From assembly GCA_009695285.1 (NCBI GenBank), contig SIBH01000005.1:1-38267 (forward strand): 38,267 nt of DNA, given 5' to 3'. A program made the translations under genes and the position numbers. The notes below the pieces were generated by a model, which saw only the letters and a list, made by a program, of their open reading frames with translations, had not been told where the DNA came from and did not search any database. Within the stretch, counting starts at the first letter, position 1, and every line of letters starts with the position of its first letter. This document shows positions 25,709 through 33,562 of the stretch, one piece after another. This stretch comes from Pedosphaera sp. (GTDB taxonomy: Bacteria > Verrucomicrobiota > Verrucomicrobiia > Limisphaerales > SIBH01).

Positions 25709-27196
25709 TTAACCGTGGTAGCCTTCTTCGCCGTGTTCGGCCACGTCTAGACCAGTGGTCTCGACTTCCTCGCTGACCCGCAGACCAGTGACGGCCTTCA
25801 CGATGTAGGCGATGACGGCCGTGCCCACGACGGCCAGCACTAGGGTGATGCCGATGGCCTTCACCTGCTCCATCCACAGGCCGTTGCCGACCAGTTGGAA
25901 GAGTCCGTTGGCTTTGGCGTAGGTGTTGGCGTCGGTGAGGTTGGAGTTCACGCTGCTCGTGGCCAGGAAGCCCGTCATCAGCGCGCCGAGGGTTCCGCCG
26001 ACGGCATGGACGCCGAAGGTGTCGAGCGCGTCGTCATAGCCGAACCACGCCTTGAGCTTGAGCACGGCGAAGAACGGAATGATGCCCGCCGCCACGCCGA
26101 TGATCATCGCCCCCGTGGCGTCCACGAAACCGGCCGCCGGGGTGATCACCACCAGGCCGGCGACCGCGCCGGAGCAGAAACCGAGGATGCTGGGCTTGCC
26201 ACGGAAGATGTATTCCGCCATGGCCCACACGAAGGCCGCCACCGCCGCCGCCAGCGTGGTCGTCATGAAGGCGTTCGCCGCCACGCCGTCCGCCGCCACT
26301 GCGCTGCCCGCGTTGAAGCCGTACCAGCCGACCCACAACATGCCGGTGCCGATCATGCACATCACCATGCTGTGCGGCTGCATCGATTCCTTGCCGAAGC
26401 CCAGGCGCTTGCCGAGGATGATGCAGAGGATCAAGGCCGACCAACCCGAGGACATGTGGACCACCGTGCCGCCCGCGAAATCAATCGCCTTGATCTTCGC
26501 GTCACCATTCCAGACGCCGTTCATCAGGCCGTCCACGCCCCACACCATGTGCGCGAGCGGGAAATAAACCACGAACATCCAGAGCGTGACGAAGAGCAGG
26601 ATGGCCGAGAACTTCATGCGCTCGGCAATCGCGCCAATGATCAGCGCGGGCGTGATGATCGCGAACATCATCTGATACATCGCGAAGACGTTCTGCGAGA
26701 CCCATCCCGCGTAGTCCGTGTTGGGCATGGAGTCCACGCCCTTGAGGAACGCAAATTTCAGGCTGCCCAGATAGGGACTGCCGCTGGCAAAGACTAGGCT
26801 GTAGCCCACGAGATACCAGAGAATCGTCACCAGGCCGGCGATGCCGAGGCATTGCGCGAGCACGGAGAGGATGTTTTTCTTGCGCACTAGGCCGCCGTAG
26901 AACAGCGCCAGGCCGGGCAGGGTCATGAACAGCACCAGCGCGGCGCAGATCATCATGAAGCCGTTGTGGCCGGGGCCGGGGCCCGCGATCTTGGACGGCG
27001 CATTGGTGTTGCCACCGCGCGCGCCGTTGTTCATGTAGGCTTCGAGGTCTTCGATGCGCTCACGGTCGGACCGATCCGGAGGCGCGGCCGGGGCCGCCGG
27101 GGCGGCGGGAGCGGCCGGCGCGTCAGCGGCGCGGACGGTCAAGACACCCGCGACCAGCACGGCCAGCAGGGAGAGGGAGAGGAATAGTTTTTTCAT
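25709..27196 (-). CDS. amt: ammonium transporter Amt
   Basis: Inner-membrane trimeric ammonium channel feeding glutamine synthetase. The 495-residue protein begins with a signal peptide (MKKLFLSLSLLAVLVAGVLTVRA), a PAAP-repeat linker and a short acidic helix. The 11-helix Amt core follows, starting FMMICAALVLFMTLPGLALFYGG. Family residues are present: the pore-His segment TVVHMSSGWSAL and the second conserved His in FGVHAVGGTLGAL; MKFSAILLFVTLW and GWYGFNAGSA also match. The C-terminal tail (GLRVSEEVETTGLDVAEHGEEGYHG) matches the conserved cytoplasmic tail involved in PII gating. ATG 27196 is preferred over an in-frame TTG at 27208 because it opens a normal signal peptide. It lies 37 bases after glnK in the same transcript. 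Confidence 0.97.
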   Translation of the reverse strand: MKKLFLSLSLLAVLVAGVLTVRAADAPAAPAAPAAPAAPPDRSDRERIEDLEAYMNNGARGGNTNAPSKIAGPGPGHNGFMMICAALVLFMTLPGLALFYGGLVRKKNILSVLAQCLGIAGLVTILWYLVGYSLVFASGSPYLGSLKFAFLKGVDSMPNTDYAGWVSQNVFAMYQMMFAIITPALIIGAIAERMKFSAILLFVTLWMFVVYFPLAHMVWGVDGLMNGVWNGDAKIKAIDFAGGTVVHMSSGWSALILCIILGKRLGFGKESMQPHSMVMCMIGTGMLWVGWYGFNAGSAVAADGVAANAFMTTTLAAAVAAFVWAMAEYIFRGKPSILGFCSGAVAGLVVITPAAGFVDATGAMIIGVAAGIIPFFAVLKLKAWFGYDDALDTFGVHAVGGTLGALMTGFLATSSVNSNLTDANTYAKANGLFQLVGNGLWMEQVKAIGITLVLAVVGTAVIAYIVKAVTGLRVSEEVETTGLDVAEHGEEGYHG

Positions 27197-27233
27197 TTTT
27201 TGGTTCAATTAAGGTTTGAGTGGTTGCGGTGGG

Positions 27234-27578
<345 letters not shown>

Positions 27579-27714
27579 TTACGGTTGGTTAACTGCGGTT
27601 ACGGAACGGGCTTCTCGAACAACGAAAAGTCCCCACTGCGGACGGAATGCAAAGTGGCTGCGACCGGCGGCCGCATGATGATTGTGACAATAACGTTTCA
27701 ACGAATCGGCTTTT

Positions 27715-27731
27715 AGCAACACCCTTGCCAT
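27715..27731 (-). promoter_or_regulatory. predicted sigma54 (RpoN) promoter of glnK-amt
   Basis: Minus strand ATGGCAAGGGTGTTGCT. GG (27729-27728) and GC (27717-27716) are exactly ten bases apart, and TGGCA-G and TTGCT match the consensus TGGCACG-N4-TTGCW closely. Transcription would start near 27704, leaving a leader of about 130 bases before ATG 27572. Confidence 0.85.
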
Positions 27732-27984
27732 GCTTTTATATTTTTCTGCGATGCGGGTGAAACTGTTGATTTCAGGGACGATTGCGCAGGTATGAATTTT
27801 TTGGTGGCGGGAGGTGTGTCTGTTGCATTTTGACCGCACCGGTTCTATTTAGCCATGACGACGTTCACAAATCGCCATTTGATCGTGGAGAATGGCCAGA
27901 GGCTGAAGTATGAACGCAGCACGCCTGAAGCCGAGCCAGCCGGCCGGGTGCGGCAAACGACCCGCTGGGTGCGAGGAATTGAAC
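27732..27984. other. intergenic region upstream of the glnK promoter
   Basis: Noncoding space of about 250 bases between the end of the Sm-like/LamG gene and the glnK promoter, the expected place for an activator (NtrC-type) enhancer. By eye I see no clear palindrome of the TGCAC..GTGCA kind. A 58-codon plus-strand ORF at 27855-28031 overlaps the neighbouring gene antisense and is not supported. No T-tract terminator for the upstream minus-strand operon was seen. Confidence 0.4.
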
Positions 27985-29463
27985 CTACTTTTCGAATTCG
28001 AGCCCGCCCCCGTTTTCAAGCGGGTCGATGAGATCCTGCTCGGGCTTCTGCTTGTCTAGGTTGAACTGGATGGAGGAGAAGGCGGCCGGTGAGAACCTGG
28101 CCTTGCCGAAATTCAAGCTGCTGCCGGTCACCTGCTGGTCATCCCATCGCTCCAGTTGGAAGGTGACGCTGCCACGATCGCCGAAAGACACTCTCACATC
28201 ATTCGCACCGGACGCCGCTTTCTCAGCCTTCTCGCCCGCCAGGTCAATCTGATCAATGCGGTCCAGCGGCACGCTCAACGGGGCGAACGCCGTCTCGAAA
28301 TTCATCTTGCCGTCCTTGATGGATTTGAGCGTGCCGGAAATTTTGTCGTTGTTCACCAACCGCACCAGGTCGTCCTTGCTCTTGGCGGTCTTGCCGGTGC
28401 TCTCCTCAAACTTGCCATCCCAGGTGGTCACGCGAATGTTGCTCACCCGGACAAATCCCTGCCCTTGCTGGTTAAAAAGCAGGCCAGTGCCGCTGCCCGC
28501 AAAGTCCCCGCGGTCGGTCCACTGCTTGATGAGCGCGCCGTCCATCAGCAGTGCAATCGTTTTCTGCTCCTTGTTCACGCGGAGGGAAAAATGCGCCTTC
28601 GTCTTCTGGTTCAAGGACGGGACTTCCGCCTGCCCAAAACTGCCGGAATCTCCGGTGCGGCTCATGCGCTGCAAGTTCAGCGAGGTGTAATTCATCGAGA
28701 GCAGATAGCAGTTGCCGGCGTAACCATCGAGAGTGTCGGTATAGAAGGCGAGGTTCAACTGGAGGTAGCCGCGCCAGCTCATGTCAAATTCGATGTTCGA
28801 CATCGCCGGCAGTTTCACATCGCGGCCGACTGATCCCTGGCCCACGCTGGTAAATCCGCCATTGCTGAACTTCCACGATCCGCCCTCGCGACCGGGTCGC
28901 ATGGCGCGAAATCCTCCTCCGCCGGTGCCTTTGATTGTCCAGCCTTCCGGACCGGTCGGGCCTTCAAACACGCTGGAGAGCCGCGACAGGCCCGGCGACA
29001 GCGACTGCACCATTTTTCGCGGCAGGGTTAACGTGCCGGCGTACCAGGTTTCAAGAATGAGTTTGTCGTCATCCAGCATGACCAGTTCTCCCACCAGTTC
29101 GTCGCCGTTGGTCAGGCGCGCGGCGCAGGTCTGGCGCGGCGCGGCATTGGTGGATTTCGGCCTGTCCAGCTTGATCCGGCCGATGCCGGCAGGATTCAAC
29201 TCCATCACCTGCTTGACCGAGGGATGCTGCCAGCGCGCCCCATTTTTCGAGTCGAGCGAGATGAATGTGCCGTGAAGAACATCGCCGTTGAGCAGTTCGA
29301 GCGTATCACCGCGTGCCGCCTCAGGGTTGCTCGCGGGCGGTGGGACGTCGATGCCGGGCGCGTCCGGGGTTTTGCCCGGCCCGTCCTTGAGGATGACGAT
29401 TTCCGCGCAGGCGAAACCGGCGAGAGCCACGGCCAGGCCAGGGAGAAGAATGATTTTTTTCAT
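27985..29463 (-). CDS. secreted protein with Sm-like barrels flanking a LamG-like domain
   Basis: A 492-residue protein with a Sec signal (MKKIILLPGLAVALAGFACA). Two short beta-barrel-like repeats come first (about 52-98, DTLELLNGDVLHGTFISL; and 113-157, ARLTNGDELVGELVML..LTLPRKMVQSL). A concanavalin/LamG-like beta domain follows (about 160-345), with a typical WKFSNGG..VGQGSVGRDVKLP edge and a SLRVNKEQKTIALLMDG strand. Then come two more repeats (about 358-405, DLVRLVNNDKISGTLKSI..VPLDRIDQIDL; and 420-470). The repeat pattern, hydrophobic-NGD-x-hydrophobic-x-G-x-hydrophobic and then a L-x-hydrophobic-P-x-x-x-I strand, resembles the Sm/SH3-like barrel. No enzyme motif is seen. It is the last gene of the BatA cluster, 26 bases after the prenyltransferase-like gene. 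Confidence 0.82.
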   Translation of the reverse strand: MKKIILLPGLAVALAGFACAEIVILKDGPGKTPDAPGIDVPPPASNPEAARGDTLELLNGDVLHGTFISLDSKNGARWQHPSVKQVMELNPAGIGRIKLDRPKSTNAAPRQTCAARLTNGDELVGELVMLDDDKLILETWYAGTLTLPRKMVQSLSPGLSRLSSVFEGPTGPEGWTIKGTGGGGFRAMRPGREGGSWKFSNGGFTSVGQGSVGRDVKLPAMSNIEFDMSWRGYLQLNLAFYTDTLDGYAGNCYLLSMNYTSLNLQRMSRTGDSGSFGQAEVPSLNQKTKAHFSLRVNKEQKTIALLMDGALIKQWTDRGDFAGSGTGLLFNQQGQGFVRVSNIRVTTWDGKFEESTGKTAKSKDDLVRLVNNDKISGTLKSIKDGKMNFETAFAPLSVPLDRIDQIDLAGEKAEKAASGANDVRVSFGDRGSVTFQLERWDDQQVTGSSLNFGKARFSPAAFSSIQFNLDKQKPEQDLIDPLENGGGLEFEK

Positions 29464-29489
29464 GCAGTTAGAGTTGGGAAGATTTCAGT

Positions 29490-30485
29490 TCAACGTTCGT
29501 AGATCGGAAGGTAGCGGTAGTTCAGCGCCATTGAGAGCAGGGCGGAGGCTGTGCAAAAAGTCGTGCCGTTGCTCCCATCCCAGCCGCCGTCGCCGCGCTG
29601 GCTGGTTTTGAGCGTGGCCACATTGGCGGCGTTCCATTCCGTCCAGGCCGCGACCGAGGCGTGAAAATAAGCCTGGGAGGCGTAGTAGAGATAATAGTGA
29701 TAGTAGCCGCCGTCCGACTGGTTGCCGCCCCGGTTCAAAAACTGGAACGCGCCCTTGAACGTGGAGGAATCCTTCTGCTTGGCCAGTCCGAAGACGAGCG
29801 CGCCGATCGCGGTGCGCGGGCCGTTCGAACCTTCCGGGCCGGTGTAGCCGAAGCCGCCGTCCTGTGAACGGCACCGGCCGTAAAATTGCAGCGCCTTGCG
29901 CACCGCCTCCTCCGGCACCCCGAGGCCAGCGTTGCGCGCGGCAAAGAGCGCGACCAGATTCGCGCCACTCACGGTGGTGTCCGCGTCGGAGCTTTCCGGG
30001 GAATAACGCCACGCGCCGTAGCTGTTCCGCACCTGGGAATTGAGGATCAGTTTCACCGCCTCCTGCAACGCCAGGCCGAGCCGCGGATCGTTCACCGTTC
30101 CGTAGGCCTCCGCCAGCGCCAGGGTCGCGAAGCCGTGGTTGTACATCGAACTACCGATGTAGCCAGTCTCCTTGCTCTGCGCGCCTAGAATGAAATTCAA
30201 CCCGCGCTTGATGCTCGGCGCGTAGGGGCCGTTGTTCGGATCCTCGCCATGCGCCAGCATGCTCAGGATCGCCAGCCCGACGACGGCCGGCTGCGAGCCC
30301 ATGCCGTCACTCCAGCTTCCCTGCGCGTTCTGCGACTGCACGAGAAATTGCAGGCCCTTCACATACATCCGGTCAACCTCGAAGGGCACTCCCTCGCCGG
30401 TTCCTTCAAACAACTCCTGCGCGCCGGCGCGCCCGGCGAAAACGCCCGCCAGCAGCACCAGCACCAGTTGGAAACAGCGTTTCAT
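29490..30485 (-). CDS. secreted prenyltransferase/squalene-cyclase-repeat protein
   Basis: A 331-residue protein. A signal peptide (MKRCFQLVLVLLAGVFAGRAGA) is followed by an alpha/alpha-toroid of the prenyltransferase/squalene oxidase superfamily. QW-like turns recur: QGSWSDG, GYIGSS, GAWRYSP, DGGFGYTG, DGGYYHYYLYYASQ and DGGWDGSNG. A DADTTVSG segment sits where cyclases have DxDD, but the second pair is not preserved, and an exported protein is unlikely to cyclise prenyl chains. A binding or structural role is more plausible. ATG 30485 is chosen because it begins the signal peptide; an in-frame GTG at 30500 overlaps the upstream stop by three bases. It is co-oriented with, and 11 bases from, the DUF4175-like gene. 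Confidence 0.87.
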   Translation of the reverse strand: MKRCFQLVLVLLAGVFAGRAGAQELFEGTGEGVPFEVDRMYVKGLQFLVQSQNAQGSWSDGMGSQPAVVGLAILSMLAHGEDPNNGPYAPSIKRGLNFILGAQSKETGYIGSSMYNHGFATLALAEAYGTVNDPRLGLALQEAVKLILNSQVRNSYGAWRYSPESSDADTTVSGANLVALFAARNAGLGVPEEAVRKALQFYGRCRSQDGGFGYTGPEGSNGPRTAIGALVFGLAKQKDSSTFKGAFQFLNRGGNQSDGGYYHYYLYYASQAYFHASVAAWTEWNAANVATLKTSQRGDGGWDGSNGTTFCTASALLSMALNYRYLPIYER

Positions 30486-30496
30486 AAAAAGTTCGC

Positions 30497-33400
30497 TCAC
30501 GGTTTCGGCTGATCCACAGCCTTGTAATAGTTTTGCAGCGCGTCGCGGAATTCCGCCGGCACCACCCGCGTGGCCCGGCCGGCGGTTTTGCTCGTCGTGC
30601 GGGCCTCATCACCGGCACCGCGCGTTGCACCGGTGATGGGCGTGTTCCGCTTGTCCGTCGTGCCGCCCATCATGCTTTGGCCGGGCGACGATCCTGCGCC
30701 CATGCCCATCATCTGCGAGAGCATGCCCATCATGGCGGAACCTTTGCCTTTGCCCGACTTCATCATTGCCTTGATCTCGGCGTCGATCAGGTTGATCGCG
30801 TCAGTCTCGGCATCATAAGTCGGCTTGTCGGTGCGTGGCTTGCTCAGCAGTTTATCCGCCTCGGTCATTGCTTCGTGCGCCTTCGGCAAAAACTCGCTCG
30901 GTCCCGTGTCAACCAGCCGTTGGAGATCATCGGCCACGAAACTTTGAAACACCGAGAGCAGCTTGCTGTCCTCGCGGTAGCTGAACCGGCCTTCCTTCAA
31001 CTCTTCGAGCGCGGTGGTGTTTTCGCGCACGTTCTCCTCCGCCTGCCGCAACCGCAGTAGGGCCAGCAACCGGCGCAACGCCGCCTCGGACATCTGGCCC
31101 GACTCGCCTTGCGAATCGGAAGTCTCCGGGTCGTCCTTTTGCGCGTCCTCGATGACCGCGGCCCACTCGTTGAATTTTTTGGAAAACCCGTCGGCCTGGG
31201 CCGAGGCCCGGACGGCGACGTAACGCCGAAGCAGGTCGATGTTCTTTCCAATCTCCTCAATCACCTTCGTCTCCTTCATCTGCAGCACGACGTGCCCGTA
31301 GTTCGTGATGCTCGTGCGGTCGAAGAACCGGCTGATCTCGTCCTGCAAACTCTGCGATTCCTGGCCGCTCTTCTCCTGGCCGGACACCAACCGCGAGGCG
31401 GTGGCCTTGTGCGGCGCGGGCAACTGGTCCGCCGCCAGGCCGATGGTTTCGGGCAGCATTTTGCGGAGCGTCTCGCCGATCTCTTTTTCGAAACCGGCCA
31501 CCTTGCGCAGCCGGGCCGCGAGTGTTGAAGCCTGCATCCTGTCGAGCGTTGAACCGATTTTCTTCTGCAGTTCCTGGAGCGCGGCCACAATCTTGTTTTC
31601 CTGCTCGACGGCCTTGGCGACCTCCTCGGAGCGCTGGCCGGGATTCTGTTGCGCGCTGGAGAGCGACTGCGCCGCCGGTGGCATCTGTTCGCCGGCGAGG
31701 CTCTGCATCACCTCCAGGTGCCGCGCCCATTGCTGTATCATCGAGTTGGGAATCGACTTGTTTCGCATCGCCTCGCGCATCGTCTCCGCGGCCTTCTGCG
31801 CCAGTGCCTCGGTCTTGCGGGCGATGGCCGACTGCTCGGCGGCCTGGTCACCGAGTTTTTTCGCGGCGGCCTCGGCGGCGAGTTTTTCGGCGGGAAGATT
31901 TTTCGTCTCGCGCCCAGCCTCGGCCAGCGACTCCTCGCGGCGCGTGACCTCCTCCAGCTCGGCGGCGATTTTTTCAAACTGCTGCTGCACCAGCCGCGCA
32001 TGCTCCTCGCGGCTGAGGATGTAAATGCGGTGCAGCGCCGATTCCGCGCGGCGGCGGCCCGGCAGATAATCCGTGGCGTAGGCCCGCAGCGTCACCACCG
32101 TGTCCTCCGGCAAATGGAGCAGCGTGGGCGAAAAGCGGAAGCCTGACGCCAGCGATCGGGACTGCGGCGCGCCCGGCTTCAGCACGGTGTCGGCTCGCGC
32201 CACGAGGTTCGTCTCCTGCCGCCGCACACATTCCCAGGTCACGCCCAGTTCGCGCAGGCCGTAGTCATCCTCGGCGGCGGTTTTGATTTCCAAAACTTCC
32301 TCCGCCAGCATCGCCACCGACGCGGCCTGGTCGGGACAATTCGGCTCCGGGGACCCGTCTTTTTTGCTGAGCAAGCCCAGCGCCCACGCGGCCGGCGCGG
32401 CGAGGCCGAGTTGGTCGCGCCAGTCGAAGGTCGCGCGCGTCAGGCCGTCGAGCGGGAGCTGCCGTGTTTGAAATTCCGCGCCGCGCACCGTCAACTCGTC
32501 GGGCTTGGCCGGGCCGGCCTCGAGCCGCGTCAGGCCCACCGTGGCCGTGGCGAGGGCGCGGCTGGCCTGGCCTTTGAAAATCACCTGGCTCCCTTCGAGA
32601 AACGAGAACGCGCCGTTGCGCACCGGCTCGTCGGCGTCCGGGTGCTGCAGGTACTCGGGAAAATGAATTCGCGCCGCGAGCTGCTTGAGCGCGGGACGAA
32701 ACGTCGGCTCGACGCCGATGCGTTTGGTGACATCGCCGATCTTCACCGTCAGCAGCCCGGCCTTGGTCTGCGCGGGGATTTTGAAGAGCGCCTGGCCGCC
32801 GACAATGGGCGCGGCGACGGCCGTCTGCCGGTCATACTGGCCGGTGGCGCGCGGGCTTTTCCAAAACGGATGCAGCCGCACGCGGCAAAGAATTTCAAAC
32901 GGCTCGCCGTGCGGCACGACTAGGCTCGACGGCAGTTGTTCGAGGCTGACGAACGTGTAGCGCTCGACCGATTTTCCCGGCCACGCCCAGCGGGCGAAGG
33001 CGTTCCAGCTCGCGCCCGGCACGAAACACCACGGCGCTAGGAGCAGCGCCAGGAGCAGCATCGCGACGAGGAAATACATCTTGGGCTTGCGCGTCGCGAC
33101 CGCCGCGCCGAAGTCGAAGCTCACCGCCTCGGTGGAAACCTGGTCGATGGCGGCGCGGCACAGCTCGGCCGAGACGTTGGCCGGGCGCTTTCCCTCGTCA
33201 GCCAACTCCACGATGCCCAGCAGGCGGTCGCCGAGGCGGCGATGTTTCCGCTGAACGACATTGGCCAGCGCGCGGGAATCACGCCGCTGCCAGACCCAGT
33301 GCTGGAGCCAGCCCCACGCGAACCACGCCGAGACGCCCAGCCCGGCCAGCGTGCAGACCGCGCGCAAGACCGGGGGCGTGTCCCAGAACCGGTCGGAAAT

Positions 33401-33550
33401 AAAAATCAGCGCGTAGGAAGTGATCAGCCCGCTCAACGCGCCGCAGACCGCGATGGTCGTGTCCACGCACCAGAGCCGCCGCTCCAGGGCCTGGAACTTG
33501 AGACGCAGATTCTCCGGCAGTTGGGTTGGATAGCTGGTTTGATGTTTCAT
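30497..33550 (-). CDS. DUF4175-like membrane protein with long coiled coil
   Basis: A 1017-residue protein. Three N-terminal membrane helices (about 31-52, 61-82, 157-178) are followed by a beta-rich exported region that starts WPGKSVERYTFVSLEQLPSSLVVPHGEPF and contains Ig-like strands. A long Ala/Glu/Lys/Gln-rich coiled coil covers about 520-720, then a helical region. A Met/Gly-rich low-complexity stretch (MMGMLSQMMGMGAG) precedes the C-terminal VVPAEFRDALQNYYKAV. A closing helix of this type is typical of the large proteins encoded beside BatA/VWA genes in Planctomycetes and Verrucomicrobia. Function is unknown; the shape suggests an envelope scaffold. It starts 12 bases after the VWA/GATase-like gene. 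Confidence 0.82.
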   Translation of the reverse strand: MKHQTSYPTQLPENLRLKFQALERRLWCVDTTIAVCGALSGLITSYALIFISDRFWDTPPVLRAVCTLAGLGVSAWFAWGWLQHWVWQRRDSRALANVVQRKHRRLGDRLLGIVELADEGKRPANVSAELCRAAIDQVSTEAVSFDFGAAVATRKPKMYFLVAMLLLALLLAPWCFVPGASWNAFARWAWPGKSVERYTFVSLEQLPSSLVVPHGEPFEILCRVRLHPFWKSPRATGQYDRQTAVAAPIVGGQALFKIPAQTKAGLLTVKIGDVTKRIGVEPTFRPALKQLAARIHFPEYLQHPDADEPVRNGAFSFLEGSQVIFKGQASRALATATVGLTRLEAGPAKPDELTVRGAEFQTRQLPLDGLTRATFDWRDQLGLAAPAAWALGLLSKKDGSPEPNCPDQAASVAMLAEEVLEIKTAAEDDYGLRELGVTWECVRRQETNLVARADTVLKPGAPQSRSLASGFRFSPTLLHLPEDTVVTLRAYATDYLPGRRRAESALHRIYILSREEHARLVQQQFEKIAAELEEVTRREESLAEAGRETKNLPAEKLAAEAAAKKLGDQAAEQSAIARKTEALAQKAAETMREAMRNKSIPNSMIQQWARHLEVMQSLAGEQMPPAAQSLSSAQQNPGQRSEEVAKAVEQENKIVAALQELQKKIGSTLDRMQASTLAARLRKVAGFEKEIGETLRKMLPETIGLAADQLPAPHKATASRLVSGQEKSGQESQSLQDEISRFFDRTSITNYGHVVLQMKETKVIEEIGKNIDLLRRYVAVRASAQADGFSKKFNEWAAVIEDAQKDDPETSDSQGESGQMSEAALRRLLALLRLRQAEENVRENTTALEELKEGRFSYREDSKLLSVFQSFVADDLQRLVDTGPSEFLPKAHEAMTEADKLLSKPRTDKPTYDAETDAINLIDAEIKAMMKSGKGKGSAMMGMLSQMMGMGAGSSPGQSMMGGTTDKRNTPITGATRGAGDEARTTSKTAGRATRVVPAEFRDALQNYYKAVDQPKP

Positions 33551-33562
33551 AATCCAGGTGCG

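Noticed and set aside
27579-27839. 86-codon minus-strand ORF in the glnK leader
   Set aside because: It spans the sigma54 promoter and most of the leader, is Arg/His-rich with no domain, and would start upstream of the predicted transcription start.
27855-28031. 58-codon plus-strand ORF
   Set aside because: Overlaps the Sm-like/LamG gene antisense at its end, has no recognisable family and no ribosome site.
29490-30485. Terpene or hopanoid cyclase activity for the prenyltransferase-like protein
   Set aside because: It carries a signal peptide, is only about 331 residues and lacks a complete DxDD motif. Only the toroid fold is claimed.
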